Shown here: piece by piece, positions 1 through 6,812 of the stretch
Layout of the letters: each line of letters opens with the position of its first letter
Position numbering within the stretch: position 1 is the first letter of the stretch
NCBI GenBank assembly: GCA_003223995.1
Contig: QHYA01000151.1
Span: 1 to 12,945, forward strand
Length of the DNA stretch: 12,945 nt
DNA from: Acidobacteriota bacterium
GTDB lineage: Bacteria; Acidobacteriota; Polarisedimenticolia; QHYA01
Direction of reading: 5' to 3'
Notes under the pieces: generated by a model
Database searches by the model: none
The model's input: the letters and a program-made list of their open reading frames with translations, nothing else
What the model was told of the DNA's origin: nothing
Made by a program: the position numbers and the translations under genes

Positions 1-600
1 CCGATGGAGGAAGGGGTGATCCGCCTGGTGCGCGCACGGATCTCCGTTCACTACCCCTCCTTCTTCCTTCTGATCGCCGCGATGAATCCCTGCCCCTGTG
101 GGTTCCTTGGAGACCGCCGCCGGGAGTGCGCCTGCTCGGAGGGGAGGATCCATCAATACCGCGGCCGCATCTCAGGTCCGCTGCTCGACAGGATCGACCT
201 GCAGGTCTGGCTGCCGGCGGTCTCAGCCTCGGATCTGGCGGGCGAGAAGGAGGGGGAGTGCTCGCGCGACGTGCGGAAGCGGGTGATCGACGCACGCGCG
301 CGCCAGAAGGATCGAGGCTGCGGTCTGAACGGCTCGCTTGGCCAGAGGCAGATCGAGCGGCTCGCCCGGCCTGACGCGAAAGGGGAGGCCCTTCTGGGCT
401 CGGCGATCGAGAAGTTCGGCCTGTCCGCCCGGGCCTACCACCGGATCCTCCGCGTCGCCCGGACGATCGCCGATCTCGCCGGCTGCGATGCGGTCCTTCC
501 CGGCCACATCGCCGAGGCCATCCAGTACCGCGTGCTCGACCGCAAGGACGCTAGATCCGGACCCACCCCGGCGACCGAGGGTGAGAAAGCCGTCGGCTAG
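1..600 (+). CDS. comM: ComM/YifB-type Mg-chelatase-like AAA+ ATPase, C-terminal part
   Basis: The frame is open to the left edge, so the N-terminal part (Lon-like domain, Walker A and B) lies outside the window and the ATG at 4 is internal. The 199 visible residues begin in the AAA+ core. The hallmark NPCPCG motif is at about residues 29-34, followed by GD and a CxC pair, giving the four-cysteine cluster typical of the family. GPLLDRIDL follows at about residues 60-68. The rest matches the Mg-chelatase C-terminal helical domain, with an SARAYHRILRVARTIADL stretch near the end. In Proteobacteria, ComM is a hexameric helicase that promotes branch migration during natural transformation; in other phyla the role is less certain. 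It is not obviously in an operon with the next gene, which is on the opposite strand. The family assignment is confident; the cellular role is family knowledge. Confidence 0.93.
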   Translation, partial: PMEEGVIRLVRARISVHYPSFFLLIAAMNPCPCGFLGDRRRECACSEGRIHQYRGRISGPLLDRIDLQVWLPAVSASDLAGEKEGECSRDVRKRVIDARARQKDRGCGLNGSLGQRQIERLARPDAKGEALLGSAIEKFGLSARAYHRILRVARTIADLAGCDAVLPGHIAEAIQYRVLDRKDARSGPTPATEGEKAVG

Positions 601-672
601 GCGGATCACCTCCTGATCGCCCCATGTGATGGTCTATCGGAGATCGGTCTGTTGCGTCACGGTCCGCCCAAA

Positions 673-1019
673 CTAATGAGACGAGCCCCGTTGCAGCATG
701 GCCAACACATCAGCGCACGCGACACTCGCTCGAAGAAGGCGGTCTGGCTCTACTTCTCGGATGTGGGCGATCTCGTTACGGACGGGCGCAATCTGGCTGA
801 CGGCTGCTTGGAGTCGTTGTTTCGCGTTCTGTGCCTCGCCGAATCGGATACGGGCTACAGGCCAGACGTCCGACGTGAACAGGAGAGGCGGTAGCTGAGC
901 GAGATAGAGGTAGTCGACGATGCTGAGCGCGTCTGCTCCAGCGGGGAGAGCTCGGAGCGCACGGGCGAGCGTCTCGCGTTCTCGCTCAGGGAGTGCGTCC
1001 TCCCCGCGTAGGCTGGACG
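673..1019 (-). pseudogene. Fragment of a second HEPN-like domain (Swt1/RNase type), no own start
   Basis: This stretch reads in the same minus-strand frame as the middle of the upstream HEPN remnant and ends with a stop at 673. Its translation is not the expected end of that remnant. It contains IVDYLYLAQLPPLL and, near the C-terminus, the motif RNEIAH followed by a helix ending in DVLAML. An RN-x3-H motif in an alpha-helical C-terminal domain is typical of HEPN ribonucleases, and the overall look resembles Swt1-type HEPN domains. That family guess is mine, made from memory. There is no start codon with a ribosome binding site at the junction, and the sequence between about 1019 and 960 has no recognisable fold. 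I read it as the tail of a larger lost gene joined to the neighbouring HEPN gene. The left boundary is certain (stop); the right boundary is approximate. Confidence 0.5.
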
Positions 1020-1363
1020 ACGTCGTGTCACGGTCGTTACCGTGGCGTCTGGCCAATCCCCGGGATAGCGAGCCTCCACGGCCCACTCGGTGAGCTCCGC
1101 CAGGTCTGGGTGCCGATTCCTGATCTCCCAATCGTCCGGCAGGAAGGTTCCGGAGCGCGTCGAGATCGTGCCGAAATGGAAAATCGACTTCCAGGAAGGT
1201 CAGAGCCGCTTTGAGTGCCTTCTCTGCCGATTGCTGGGCGAGAAAGCACGCGTGACGGGGAACGAACCACTCCTCCCTCATTAGCGTCTCGGCAGCTTCG
1301 AGGTTCCTCTCTGGCGAATCGGATCCAACGGCGCACCTCCGCCAGCAGGTCAGGACTGCTCAT
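1020..1363 (-). pseudogene. HEPN-domain protein (MNT partner), broken by two frameshifts
   Basis: The gene starts at ATG 1363, overlapping the end of the nucleotidyltransferase gene by 14 bases as MNT-HEPN pairs often do. The homologous sequence is spread over three frames. MSSPDLLAEVRRWIRFARE comes first. After one extra base near 1306 it continues as NLEAAETLMREEW, then ACFLAQQSAEKALKAAL and FRHDLDALRNL. After a second extra base near 1143 it continues as LPDDWEIRNRHPDLAEL and AVEARYPGDWPDAT. These are the conserved blocks of the HEPN family that pairs with minimal nucleotidyltransferases (PF05168-like). Removing the two bases restores one frame up to about 1020, where homology stops and a different fragment begins. 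Such proteins are the toxin or partner half of MNT-HEPN modules. Two errors in the assembly cannot be excluded, but the changed C-terminus argues for real decay. Confidence 0.75.
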
Positions 1364-1667
1364 AGAGGACTTTCCCCTCGCGCAGCGCTGGCCTCAGCAA
1401 GCTCCCAGCCAGACCTCCGCGGCGGGCGATCTCGTCTGGCGTCGTTACGATGACATCCTTGCTGACCGGGAGATCCCCGAGGACGCGTCTGATCTCCACA
1501 GTTACGCGACGCTTGTCGGTCACATGCGGTAGGACGACCAGGAGATCCACGTCGCTGTCGAGCGTTGCCGTACCTCTTGCGTGAGAACCGAAGAGGATGA
1601 CGCGCAGCGGGCGAAAACCCGGCACGATTCGCTCCACCATGGTCTCGATGGCCGCTTCCACAGTCAA
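1350..1667 (-). CDS. Minimal nucleotidyltransferase (MNT/MntA-like antitoxin)
   Basis: The protein has the DNA polymerase beta-type nucleotidyltransferase signature GSHARGTATLDSDVD (GS-x10-DxD). The metal-binding aspartates are at residues 39 and 41 from the TTG start, and the third acidic residue is in the later SKDVIV strand. It is about 105 residues long, normal for MNT proteins. In MNT-HEPN modules this protein adenylylates and neutralises the HEPN partner, which here follows with a 14-base overlap but is broken. I chose TTG 1667 because GAGGTGAG lies 3-4 bases upstream; GTG 1661 is an equally possible start. The frame is open up to ATG 1775, but those 36 residues look nothing like the family. 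The catalytic residues appear intact, so this half may still be expressed although the partner is not. Confidence 0.85.
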   Translation of the reverse strand: MTVEAAIETMVERIVPGFRPLRVILFGSHARGTATLDSDVDLLVVLPHVTDKRRVTVEIRRVLGDLPVSKDVIVTTPDEIARRGGLAGSLLRPALREGKVLYEQS

Positions 1668-1670
1668 CTG

Positions 1671-1678
1671 CTCACCTC
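1671..1678 (-). promoter_or_regulatory. Ribosome binding site deciding the MNT start
   Basis: On the minus strand GAGGTGAG lies just before in-frame TTG 1667 and GTG 1661. It is the only good Shine-Dalgarno match near the start of the conserved MNT fold and argues against the far upstream ATG 1775. Confidence 0.5.
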
Positions 1679-1811
1679 GATTCCGCGTCTTCGCGCTGTG
1701 CGGAAGGGCCCCACGGACGCTTCCAGCACCCCCTCCAGACACAGGTTCGAACAGGTGTCCATCTAGGGAGTTCATAACGCTCGGGAAATAAGCCCTGTTC
1801 TCGGAATCCCC

Positions 1812-1859
1812 GGAAAGAAAAAGGGCAACAGGTCAAGAAAACGCTTGATCTGCCGCCCT
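1812..1859 (-). terminator. Strong intrinsic terminator on the minus strand, without an assigned gene
   Basis: Read on the minus strand, arms AGGGC-GG-CAG-A-TCAAG and CTTGA-C-CTG-TT-GCCCT close a six-base loop (CGTTTT). There are 13 Watson-Crick pairs, two G-U pairs and one A-C mismatch. The 3' arm is followed directly by TTTTCTTTCC, a proper U-rich tail. On the plus strand the same inverted repeat has a poorer stem (2x2 internal loop) and no clean T run. No gene that I can support ends before it on the minus strand. This 348-base gap between the MNT start and the receptor start otherwise contains only the inverted repeat at 1880-1929 and no recognisable promoter or RNA family. Confidence 0.65.
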
Positions 1860-1879
1860 CTTGTTTACCTTAGCACGCA

Positions 1880-1929
1880 GCCCTGTTCGGCCACTCCAGC
1901 TCTCCGCGAGGTGGTATGTGCCACAGGGC
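1880..1929. repeat. Inverted repeat in the leader region before the TonB-dependent receptor
   Basis: GCCCTGT at 1880-1886 is matched by its reverse complement ACAGGGC at 1923-1929. An inner CCAC/GTGG pair (1891-1894 with 1911-1914) could extend the stem. It may be an RNA stem-loop in the receptor leader, an operator, or part of a minus-strand RNA ending at the terminator at 1812-1859. No known riboswitch core was found in it. Confidence 0.35.
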
Positions 1930-2015
1930 CACGAGGTTACTGCACTCCTGTACGCAGAGCAACGCAGGTTTCTGGGATAGGATTCACGCCCGACAGACCG
2001 ACACCTGGAGGCCCG

Positions 2016-4412
2016 ATGAAGAACGAACCGGCTCCCGCGCGAAGCCTCACATCGATCCTCGTCGTGCCTCTCCTCTATGCGGTCCTCCTGCCCGCCTTCG
2101 GCGCGGTCGCTGGGGAGAGTCAACCCGCCGCCGCAGGGGGCCAAGCTACCGCAGCAGGGGAATCACCAGGCGCGGCCCCGACAGCGGGGGTTGGGCCAGC
2201 CGCGGCCTGGCGGATCGAAGGGCGGGTCGTGACCACTTCGGGATCGCCGATCGCAGGCGCCCGGGTCAGCGTGGAGGCCGGCGGCCGCCGTTCCGAGGCG
2301 ACGACAGGCTCGGGCGGGCGTTTCGCTCTCGATGCGCCCGGTCCAGGTGAGTTGACGTTGACGGTCGAAGCGGCGGGATTCCTTCGCGTGAGCCGGCGGT
2401 TGAACGCAGCGGGGGAAGCGGCGGGGACGGAGCAGAAGGAGAAAACCGGGCTGGTCATCGTCCTCTCCCCGGCGCTTTCCGAGCGGGTTGCGACGACGGC
2501 CGCGAGAATCCCCATGGTGCTGCCTGAAACCGCCTCCAGCGTGACGGTCCTCTCGGCGGAGGACCTGGCAGCGGCGGGCGCGGCGAGGCTCGACGATGTT
2601 CTTCGGCAGGTCCCAGGATTCACGCTCTTCCGCAGATCAGGAAGCCGCACGGCGAACCCGACCTCCCAGGGAGTGTCCCTGCGCGGGATCGGCGCGAGCG
2701 GAGCCAGCCGGGCCCTCGTCATCGACGACGGCGTTCCCCTCAACGATCCTTTCGGCGGTTGGGTCTACTGGGGGCGGCTGCCGCGGATGGAGATCGACAG
2801 CGTCGAGGTCCTGCGAGGAGGGGCATCCGATCTCTATGGCGGCGCGGCGCTCGCGGGAGTGGTCAACCTCGAGCGAAGGCAGGTAGGCAGGCCGACGCTG
2901 TCCGCAGAAGCCTTCTACGGCTCCGAGGCGACGACCGGAGCCTCGCTGTACGCGGCGGGGCTGCGGGGCGGCTGGGGAGGCGCCGCCGCCGCGGAGCTCT
3001 TCAGGACGGACGGGTACATCCCCGTTGCCGGGGAAGAGCGCGGGGAGGTGGACACCCCCGCGGGGTCGAAGGATGCCGCCGTGGAGCTGTCGGGGGAGAG
3101 GCATCTGACGGAGAGGGACAGGCTCTTCCTGCGTGGCTGGTGGTTCGACGAATCCCGAGAGAACGGAACGCGCCTCCAGAAGAACGACACGAACATCAAG
3201 CAGGCCGCCGCCGGGTGGGACCGGCGCATGGATCAGGGCTCGCTGTCACTGCGCTTCTATGCGAGCCGGCAGGACTACACCCAGTCCTTCTCCGCGGTGT
3301 CCGCCCCCGGCCGCGACACCGAGAGACTGACCCGTCTTCAAGAGGTCCCTTCCAGGGCGGCAGGGCTCGGCTTCGAGTGGAACCGGGAGCTGGGAGCGGC
3401 AAACCGGATCGTCGCCGGGACCGACATCCGCACGGTCAGGGGAACGAGCCACGAAGAGATCGCCGCCACCGGCTCCCTCCAGAGCGCAGGAGGGCGGCAA
3501 TGGATCGCGGGCCTTTTCGCCGAGGACATCGCCCGCCTTGGCACCCGGTGCATCCTCACGGCCGGGGCGCGATGGGATCGGTGGCGCAACGGGGATGCAA
3601 ACCGCACATCGAACGGCTCGACGACCTTCCTCGAGGACAGAAGCGAAGGATCGGTCAGCCCGCGCGTCTCGCTGCTCGTGAAGGCGATGGGGGGACTGTC
3701 ATTCAGCGCCTCGGCCTACCGTTCGTTCCGTCCCCCGACGCTGAACGAGCTCTACCGTTCCTTCCGCGTGGGGAGCATCCTCACGCAGGCCAACGACCAG
3801 CTTCGCGCGGAGACGCTCAAGGGGGCGGAATCGGGCCTGCGGTGGGACGCCGCGTCGAGCCGCTTCTTCCTGCGAGGGGACATGTTCTGGATGGAAGTCA
3901 CCGATCCGATCGCCAACGTGACGATCAGCGGGACGCCGGGTCTGATCACCCGGCAGCGGGAAAACCTCGGCAGCCTTCGGTCTCGCGGAATCGAGCTGGA
4001 GGCCGACGCGCATCTCGGCGGCGGCTGGAAGCTGTCGGGAGGCTACATGCTCGCCGATTCGGTTGTCACCAGCTTCCCGGCAAACCCCTCGATCGAGGGC
4101 CGGCGCGTCCCCCAGGTGCCGCGGCACCAGATCACGACGCAGCTTCGCTATTCGAGCGCTTCGCTGGGAACCTTCGGCGCGCAGGCGCGCTGGAACGGGG
4201 GGCAGTTCGACGACGACCGCAACCAGCTGCGCCTCGACGGCTTCTTCGTGCTGGATGCTCTCTGGTCGGGCTCTCTCGCCGGCGGAGTCTCCCTCTTCGT
4301 CGCCGGAGAGAACCTCTCCGACACCCGCTACGCGATCGGCAGAACCCCCGTGGCCACTCTCGGGGCTCCGCGAACGATGCGGGCCGGCCTCCGATTCACG
4401 ATCGGCCCCTGA
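2016..4412 (+). CDS. TonB-dependent outer-membrane receptor with N-terminal carboxypeptidase-regulatory-like domain
   Basis: The predicted 798-residue protein imports a ligand (siderophore, cobalamin, sugar or other) across the outer membrane with TonB energy. A signal peptide covers about residues 1-33. An Ala/Gly/Pro-rich stretch follows, then a beta-sandwich of the carboxypeptidase-regulatory-like type at about 64-130 (RIEGRVVTTSGSPIAGARV and so on). A TonB-box-like segment, ERVATTAAR, is at about 156-164. The plug spans about 165-290, with GVSLRGIGASG and VEVLRGGASDLYGG. The 22-strand barrel fills the rest and contains the typical SFRPPTLNELYRSFRVG block. I chose ATG 2016 because a GGAG lies five bases upstream and a signal peptide follows; the frame is open upstream to 1845 without signal-peptide character. 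No ligand can be named: there is no neighbouring ABC transporter or siderophore gene. The last strand ends RFTIGP rather than with an aromatic residue. Confidence 0.92.
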   Translation: MKNEPAPARSLTSILVVPLLYAVLLPAFGAVAGESQPAAAGGQATAAGESPGAAPTAGVGPAAAWRIEGRVVTTSGSPIAGARVSVEAGGRRSEATTGSGGRFALDAPGPGELTLTVEAAGFLRVSRRLNAAGEAAGTEQKEKTGLVIVLSPALSERVATTAARIPMVLPETASSVTVLSAEDLAAAGAARLDDVLRQVPGFTLFRRSGSRTANPTSQGVSLRGIGASGASRALVIDDGVPLNDPFGGWVYWGRLPRMEIDSVEVLRGGASDLYGGAALAGVVNLERRQVGRPTLSAEAFYGSEATTGASLYAAGLRGGWGGAAAAELFRTDGYIPVAGEERGEVDTPAGSKDAAVELSGERHLTERDRLFLRGWWFDESRENGTRLQKNDTNIKQAAAGWDRRMDQGSLSLRFYASRQDYTQSFSAVSAPGRDTERLTRLQEVPSRAAGLGFEWNRELGAANRIVAGTDIRTVRGTSHEEIAATGSLQSAGGRQWIAGLFAEDIARLGTRCILTAGARWDRWRNGDANRTSNGSTTFLEDRSEGSVSPRVSLLVKAMGGLSFSASAYRSFRPPTLNELYRSFRVGSILTQANDQLRAETLKGAESGLRWDAASSRFFLRGDMFWMEVTDPIANVTISGTPGLITRQRENLGSLRSRGIELEADAHLGGGWKLSGGYMLADSVVTSFPANPSIEGRRVPQVPRHQITTQLRYSSASLGTFGAQARWNGGQFDDDRNQLRLDGFFVLDALWSGSLAGGVSLFVAGENLSDTRYAIGRTPVATLGAPRTMRAGLRFTIGP

Positions 4413-4429
4413 GAGGCCGTCTTTCAGGG
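4407..4429. terminator. Shared hairpin containing both convergent stop codons
   Basis: CCCTGAGAG-GCCGT-CTTTCAGGG forms a nine-pair stem with a five-base loop on the plus strand (one G-U pair). The receptor's TGA (4410-4412) is in the left arm. The beta-propeller gene's stop (4424-4426, minus strand) is in the right arm. It lacks a U tract on either side, so whether it terminates transcription alone is uncertain. Confidence 0.45.
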
Positions 4430-6061
4430 AAGCAGGTAGAAGTACGAGTTACCGTCTCCGAGGACGGGGTCGTCGAAACTCGTCGCGGAGGAGTGGTCCA
4501 GCAGAACCACGGGGCTTGTGAAGCGCGCGTCTGCCGCTCGCCGCAGCCTGTAGGGGGCGTTGCCGCCGCTCCAGGCGAGATGGACATCGGCTGATTTCGT
4601 CACGAGCAGATTGATCACCGGCGGGCCGAAGCTCAGCACGTGGCCGTCCCTTGCGCCGACATCGCGAACGATCCAGACCAGCGCCGAGCCGGAGGTCGTA
4701 CCGTCGCTCGTCACGACGGGGGCGCTGGAGGACAGTCCGAAGTTGTCGGAGGAGCTGGCGACGAGCTGGATTGAGGGGTTCCCCGTGCCGTCGAGGCCGT
4801 ACTTGTAAATGCGAAAAGGACCGGGGGAGTTGTGGGGGAGGTAGAAGTAGCCGCCGTCACCGGGCCAGACGGCGGGGTGCGACCAGACGCCGCCATAGTT
4901 CCCCTTGCGGTCGACCACATTGTCCCGGCCGTTGGCTGCCTGCTTGCAGCCTCCCAAAGAGTCGCGATCCAGAAGGTAGACGTAGCCTTCCTTGCCCGCC
5001 GTGAACATCAGGTTCGGATGGGCAGGGGTGCCAAAATACTGCGAGGGAAGCCCCGTGGGCCCGCACGAGCCCAGGTCCTGATCGAAGGTGTCGAGGGTGC
5101 TGGCGTTGTAAGGGGTGAAGAAATCCACGGCATTCAGGGTCCCGTCCGGCTGAACCTGGAGATGCACGATGGAATTCCCCAGGTTGGCTGGCGGCATGTT
5201 CCCGGGAATGGGGCTGGTTGGGGATCCGCCATTTCCCGTGCTCACGAAGATGCGGCCCGGACCGTCCGAGACGAGCGCTCCGCCGGAGTGCCAGACCGCC
5301 GCCCCCGAATTGGTCGAGCCGGAACGGCTGACCCAGCGCGCCTTGATCTGCCCGGAAGTGGAAACGCCGAAGATCCAGCCCCGCCAGACGGTGATGTCGC
5401 AGTGGCCGCCGAAGGCCGCGTAGACGACCCCGTCCATCAGGAGAAGGCCGGGTCGCTGGAGCTGCTTCGTGGGATCGAAAGTCGCGTTGGGATTGTTCTG
5501 GGCCGTCCCCTGGACATGCACGGGAAAACCGGTCCTCTCACCGCCGGTGAACACGTCGAGGGCATGCACATAATAGATCGCCGGCCCCGATGTGCCGCTC
5601 TCGTAGCTCTTCGAAAAGAGATAGATGGTGTCCGTGGTGTCGTCGATCACCGGAGTTCCCGTGACCCCGATCGTGGGGGTGAGGTCGCCGCAGCCGATAT
5701 CGCTCGCGTTCCAGGCGGGACCAAGGTTCTTCGACCAGAAGATGTTTCCGTTCTCCGGATCGATCCGGTAGACCCAGTTCGCCTCCGTCGCCACGATCAG
5801 CGATCCCTTGTACACGAGGGGCTGGGCGTAGACCTGCCCGGTGATGGGCGTGCTGAAGACCTGGCTGAACGGACCGGAAGAGACGAGCTGGGGCGTGAGC
5901 GATTGCTGGTCGGAATACCACCCCGTCCGCAAGTCGTCCGCGGAGTTCGTGATGCCGGAAGCCCGGGCGCTGCCCGATCCCGCGACGATGGAAGCGGCGG
6001 CGAGCGCGGAAACCGCCAGAGACGACCGGACCATGGATGAACGGATGAAAATCGGACTCAT
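4424..6061 (-). CDS. Secreted PQQ-like beta-propeller protein
   Basis: The predicted 545-residue protein starts with a signal peptide (about residues 1-34, ending SARAS). It continues with repeats of the quinoprotein/BamB-like beta-propeller type: GQVYAQPLVYKGSLIVATE, VYRIDPENGNIFW, GDLTPTIGVTGTPVID, IFVSTGNGG, GYVYLLDRD. Such repeats usually build a 7- or 8-bladed propeller. Four cysteines in the mature part (at GCGD, GHCD, GSCG and GGCK) suggest disulfides outside the cytoplasm. The last 60 or so residues (DVHLAWSGGNAPYRLRR to YFYLLP) look like a fibronectin-III-type domain. No dehydrogenase catalytic motif or PQQ-binding Trp-docking motif is evident, so an enzymatic role is not supported. 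ATG 6061 is preferred over the ATG at 6115 because GGGGGA lies upstream and the signal peptide follows directly. It converges on the receptor gene, which does not prove a shared role. Confidence 0.82.
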   Translation of the reverse strand: MSPIFIRSSMVRSSLAVSALAAASIVAGSGSARASGITNSADDLRTGWYSDQQSLTPQLVSSGPFSQVFSTPITGQVYAQPLVYKGSLIVATEANWVYRIDPENGNIFWSKNLGPAWNASDIGCGDLTPTIGVTGTPVIDDTTDTIYLFSKSYESGTSGPAIYYVHALDVFTGGERTGFPVHVQGTAQNNPNATFDPTKQLQRPGLLLMDGVVYAAFGGHCDITVWRGWIFGVSTSGQIKARWVSRSGSTNSGAAVWHSGGALVSDGPGRIFVSTGNGGSPTSPIPGNMPPANLGNSIVHLQVQPDGTLNAVDFFTPYNASTLDTFDQDLGSCGPTGLPSQYFGTPAHPNLMFTAGKEGYVYLLDRDSLGGCKQAANGRDNVVDRKGNYGGVWSHPAVWPGDGGYFYLPHNSPGPFRIYKYGLDGTGNPSIQLVASSSDNFGLSSSAPVVTSDGTTSGSALVWIVRDVGARDGHVLSFGPPVINLLVTKSADVHLAWSGGNAPYRLRRAADARFTSPVVLLDHSSATSFDDPVLGDGNSYFYLLP

Positions 6062-6093
6062 ACTTTCCCCCGTGAGATGGAGAAACCCGCTGC

Positions 6094-6122
6094 AATATAC
6101 GGGAGAATAGGCCAAAAGCCAA
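6094..6122 (-). promoter_or_regulatory. Possible sigma-70-type promoter for the beta-propeller gene
   Basis: On the minus strand TTGGCT (6117-6122) and TATATT (6094-6099) are separated by exactly 17 bases. They lie about 33 bases before the start codon at 6061. The elements match the consensus at 4 of 6 and 5 of 6 positions. The antitoxin gene starts divergently just beyond it, so the two may share this control region. Confidence 0.35.
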
Positions 6123-6130
6123 ATTTGCCC

Positions 6131-6361
6131 GTGAACCTATCCATCAAGAACGTCCCGGACCGGATCGCGAAAGGGCTTCGCGAGCGTGCTGCCAGGAGCC
6201 ACCGTTCGATCCAGGGTGAACTGATGTCCATCATCGAGGCCGCCGTCATGAGATCTGATCGTCCGACGGCTCGCAATGTTCTGGAGCGCGTGCGCAGGCT
6301 GAAGCTCAAGACTGGCGACGAAGCGCTCGCCATTCTCCGCGCCGATCGGGATCGCCGCTAG
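6131..6361 (+). CDS. Ribbon-helix-helix antitoxin (FitA/VapB-like)
   Basis: The N-terminal sequence VNLSIKNVPDRIAKGLRERA followed by a second helix (SIQGELMSIIEAAV) is the FitA-like ribbon-helix-helix fold. The strand binds operator DNA as a dimer; the charged C-terminal tail would cap the toxin's active site. The PIN-domain toxin begins 11 bases after the stop, the usual order for this module. I chose GTG 6131 (76 residues) because family members begin right at this strand. The frame is open to ATG 6077, but those 18 residues would overlay the probable promoter of the divergent gene. Neither start has a clear Shine-Dalgarno sequence. Such antitoxins commonly repress their own operon; a short GGC-CAAAA-GCC repeat at 6110-6120 lies upstream but is too weak to call an operator. 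Confidence 0.8.
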   Translation: MNLSIKNVPDRIAKGLRERAARSHRSIQGELMSIIEAAVMRSDRPTARNVLERVRRLKLKTGDEALAILRADRDRR

Positions 6362-6372
6362 CAGCCAGCGCC

Positions 6373-6765
6373 GTGGCATCGGAAGTGAAGGTTGTTGACG
6401 CTTCTGCGATGGCGGCGCTCCTCTTCAATGAACCCAGAGCCGACGAGATCGCCAGCGCGCTTGGTGAGGGCGAGCTCGCGGCCCCGACGCTCCTCCGGTA
6501 CGAGATTGGCAGCGTCTGCCTGAAGAAGATCGAGAGGTATCCTGCACGCCGTGGCGCCCTGCTCCGAGCGCTGTCCTTCATGGACGGGATGAACATGCAC
6601 GAGCTGGAGGTCCGTCTTGGGGAGGTCGTGGCGCTGGCCAGGCGAGAACGGCTCACCGTCTATGACGCCTCGTATCTGTGGCTGGCTCGAGCTCTCGATG
6701 CGGAGCTCGTCACCCTCGACGAAAGGCTCTCCCGGGCGGCATCGAGGTCCGCTCGTCCGGGCTAG
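6373..6765 (+). CDS. PIN-domain ribonuclease toxin (VapC/FitB-like)
   Basis: The 130-residue protein carries the PIN acidic residues: Asp in VVDASAM near the N-terminus, Glu in the LRYEIGSVC helix, Asp in TVYDASYLWLA and Asp in LVTLDERL. This is the four-acid Mg-dependent nuclease site of VapC-type toxins, which cleave tRNA or rRNA and stop translation. Length and order are normal. The start may be GTG 6373 or GTG 6385 (VKVVDASA); the second would fit the usual family N-terminus better. Neither has a good ribosome binding site, so translation may be coupled to the antitoxin gene 11 bases upstream. All key residues are present, so the module looks functional, unlike the MNT-HEPN remnant at the left of the window. 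Confidence 0.88.
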   Translation: MASEVKVVDASAMAALLFNEPRADEIASALGEGELAAPTLLRYEIGSVCLKKIERYPARRGALLRALSFMDGMNMHELEVRLGEVVALARRERLTVYDASYLWLARALDAELVTLDERLSRAASRSARPG

Positions 6766-6786
6766 CGAAGGCGATATGTCTCAGAA

Positions 6787-6803
6787 GAGGCATTGAAGGC
6801 CTC
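6787..6803. terminator. Weak hairpin between convergent genes
   Basis: GAGGC and GCCTC flank a seven-base loop in the 47-base gap between the toxin gene and the end of the phosphopantetheinyl transferase gene. There is no T run on either side, so this is a weak candidate only. Confidence 0.25.
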
Positions 6804-6812
6804 CGGGTGGGG

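Noticed and set aside
673..1281. A single intact 202-residue protein in one open frame
   Set aside because: Conserved HEPN blocks continue in other frames on both sides of it, and its C-terminal part is a different domain. It is better read as two gene remnants in one accidental open frame.
1868..1906. A tRNA-Ser-like 5' half on the minus strand (GGAGAG, GTGGCCGAA, TGCTAAG)
   Set aside because: The D and anticodon stems do not pair, no T-arm follows, and no matching 3' acceptor strand was found, so it is not a tRNA. A decayed attachment-site remnant is possible but unsupported.
1860..2015. Cobalamin or TPP riboswitch in front of the TonB-dependent receptor
   Set aside because: I looked for a B12-box-like segment and the TPP core and found neither. 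The inverted repeat alone is not enough.
2759..4594. Long plus-strand open frame (611 codons) overlapping the TonB-dependent receptor
   Set aside because: It is an alternative frame, rich in Arg, Gly and Pro, inside a gene with clear plug and barrel motifs; no start site or domain supports it.
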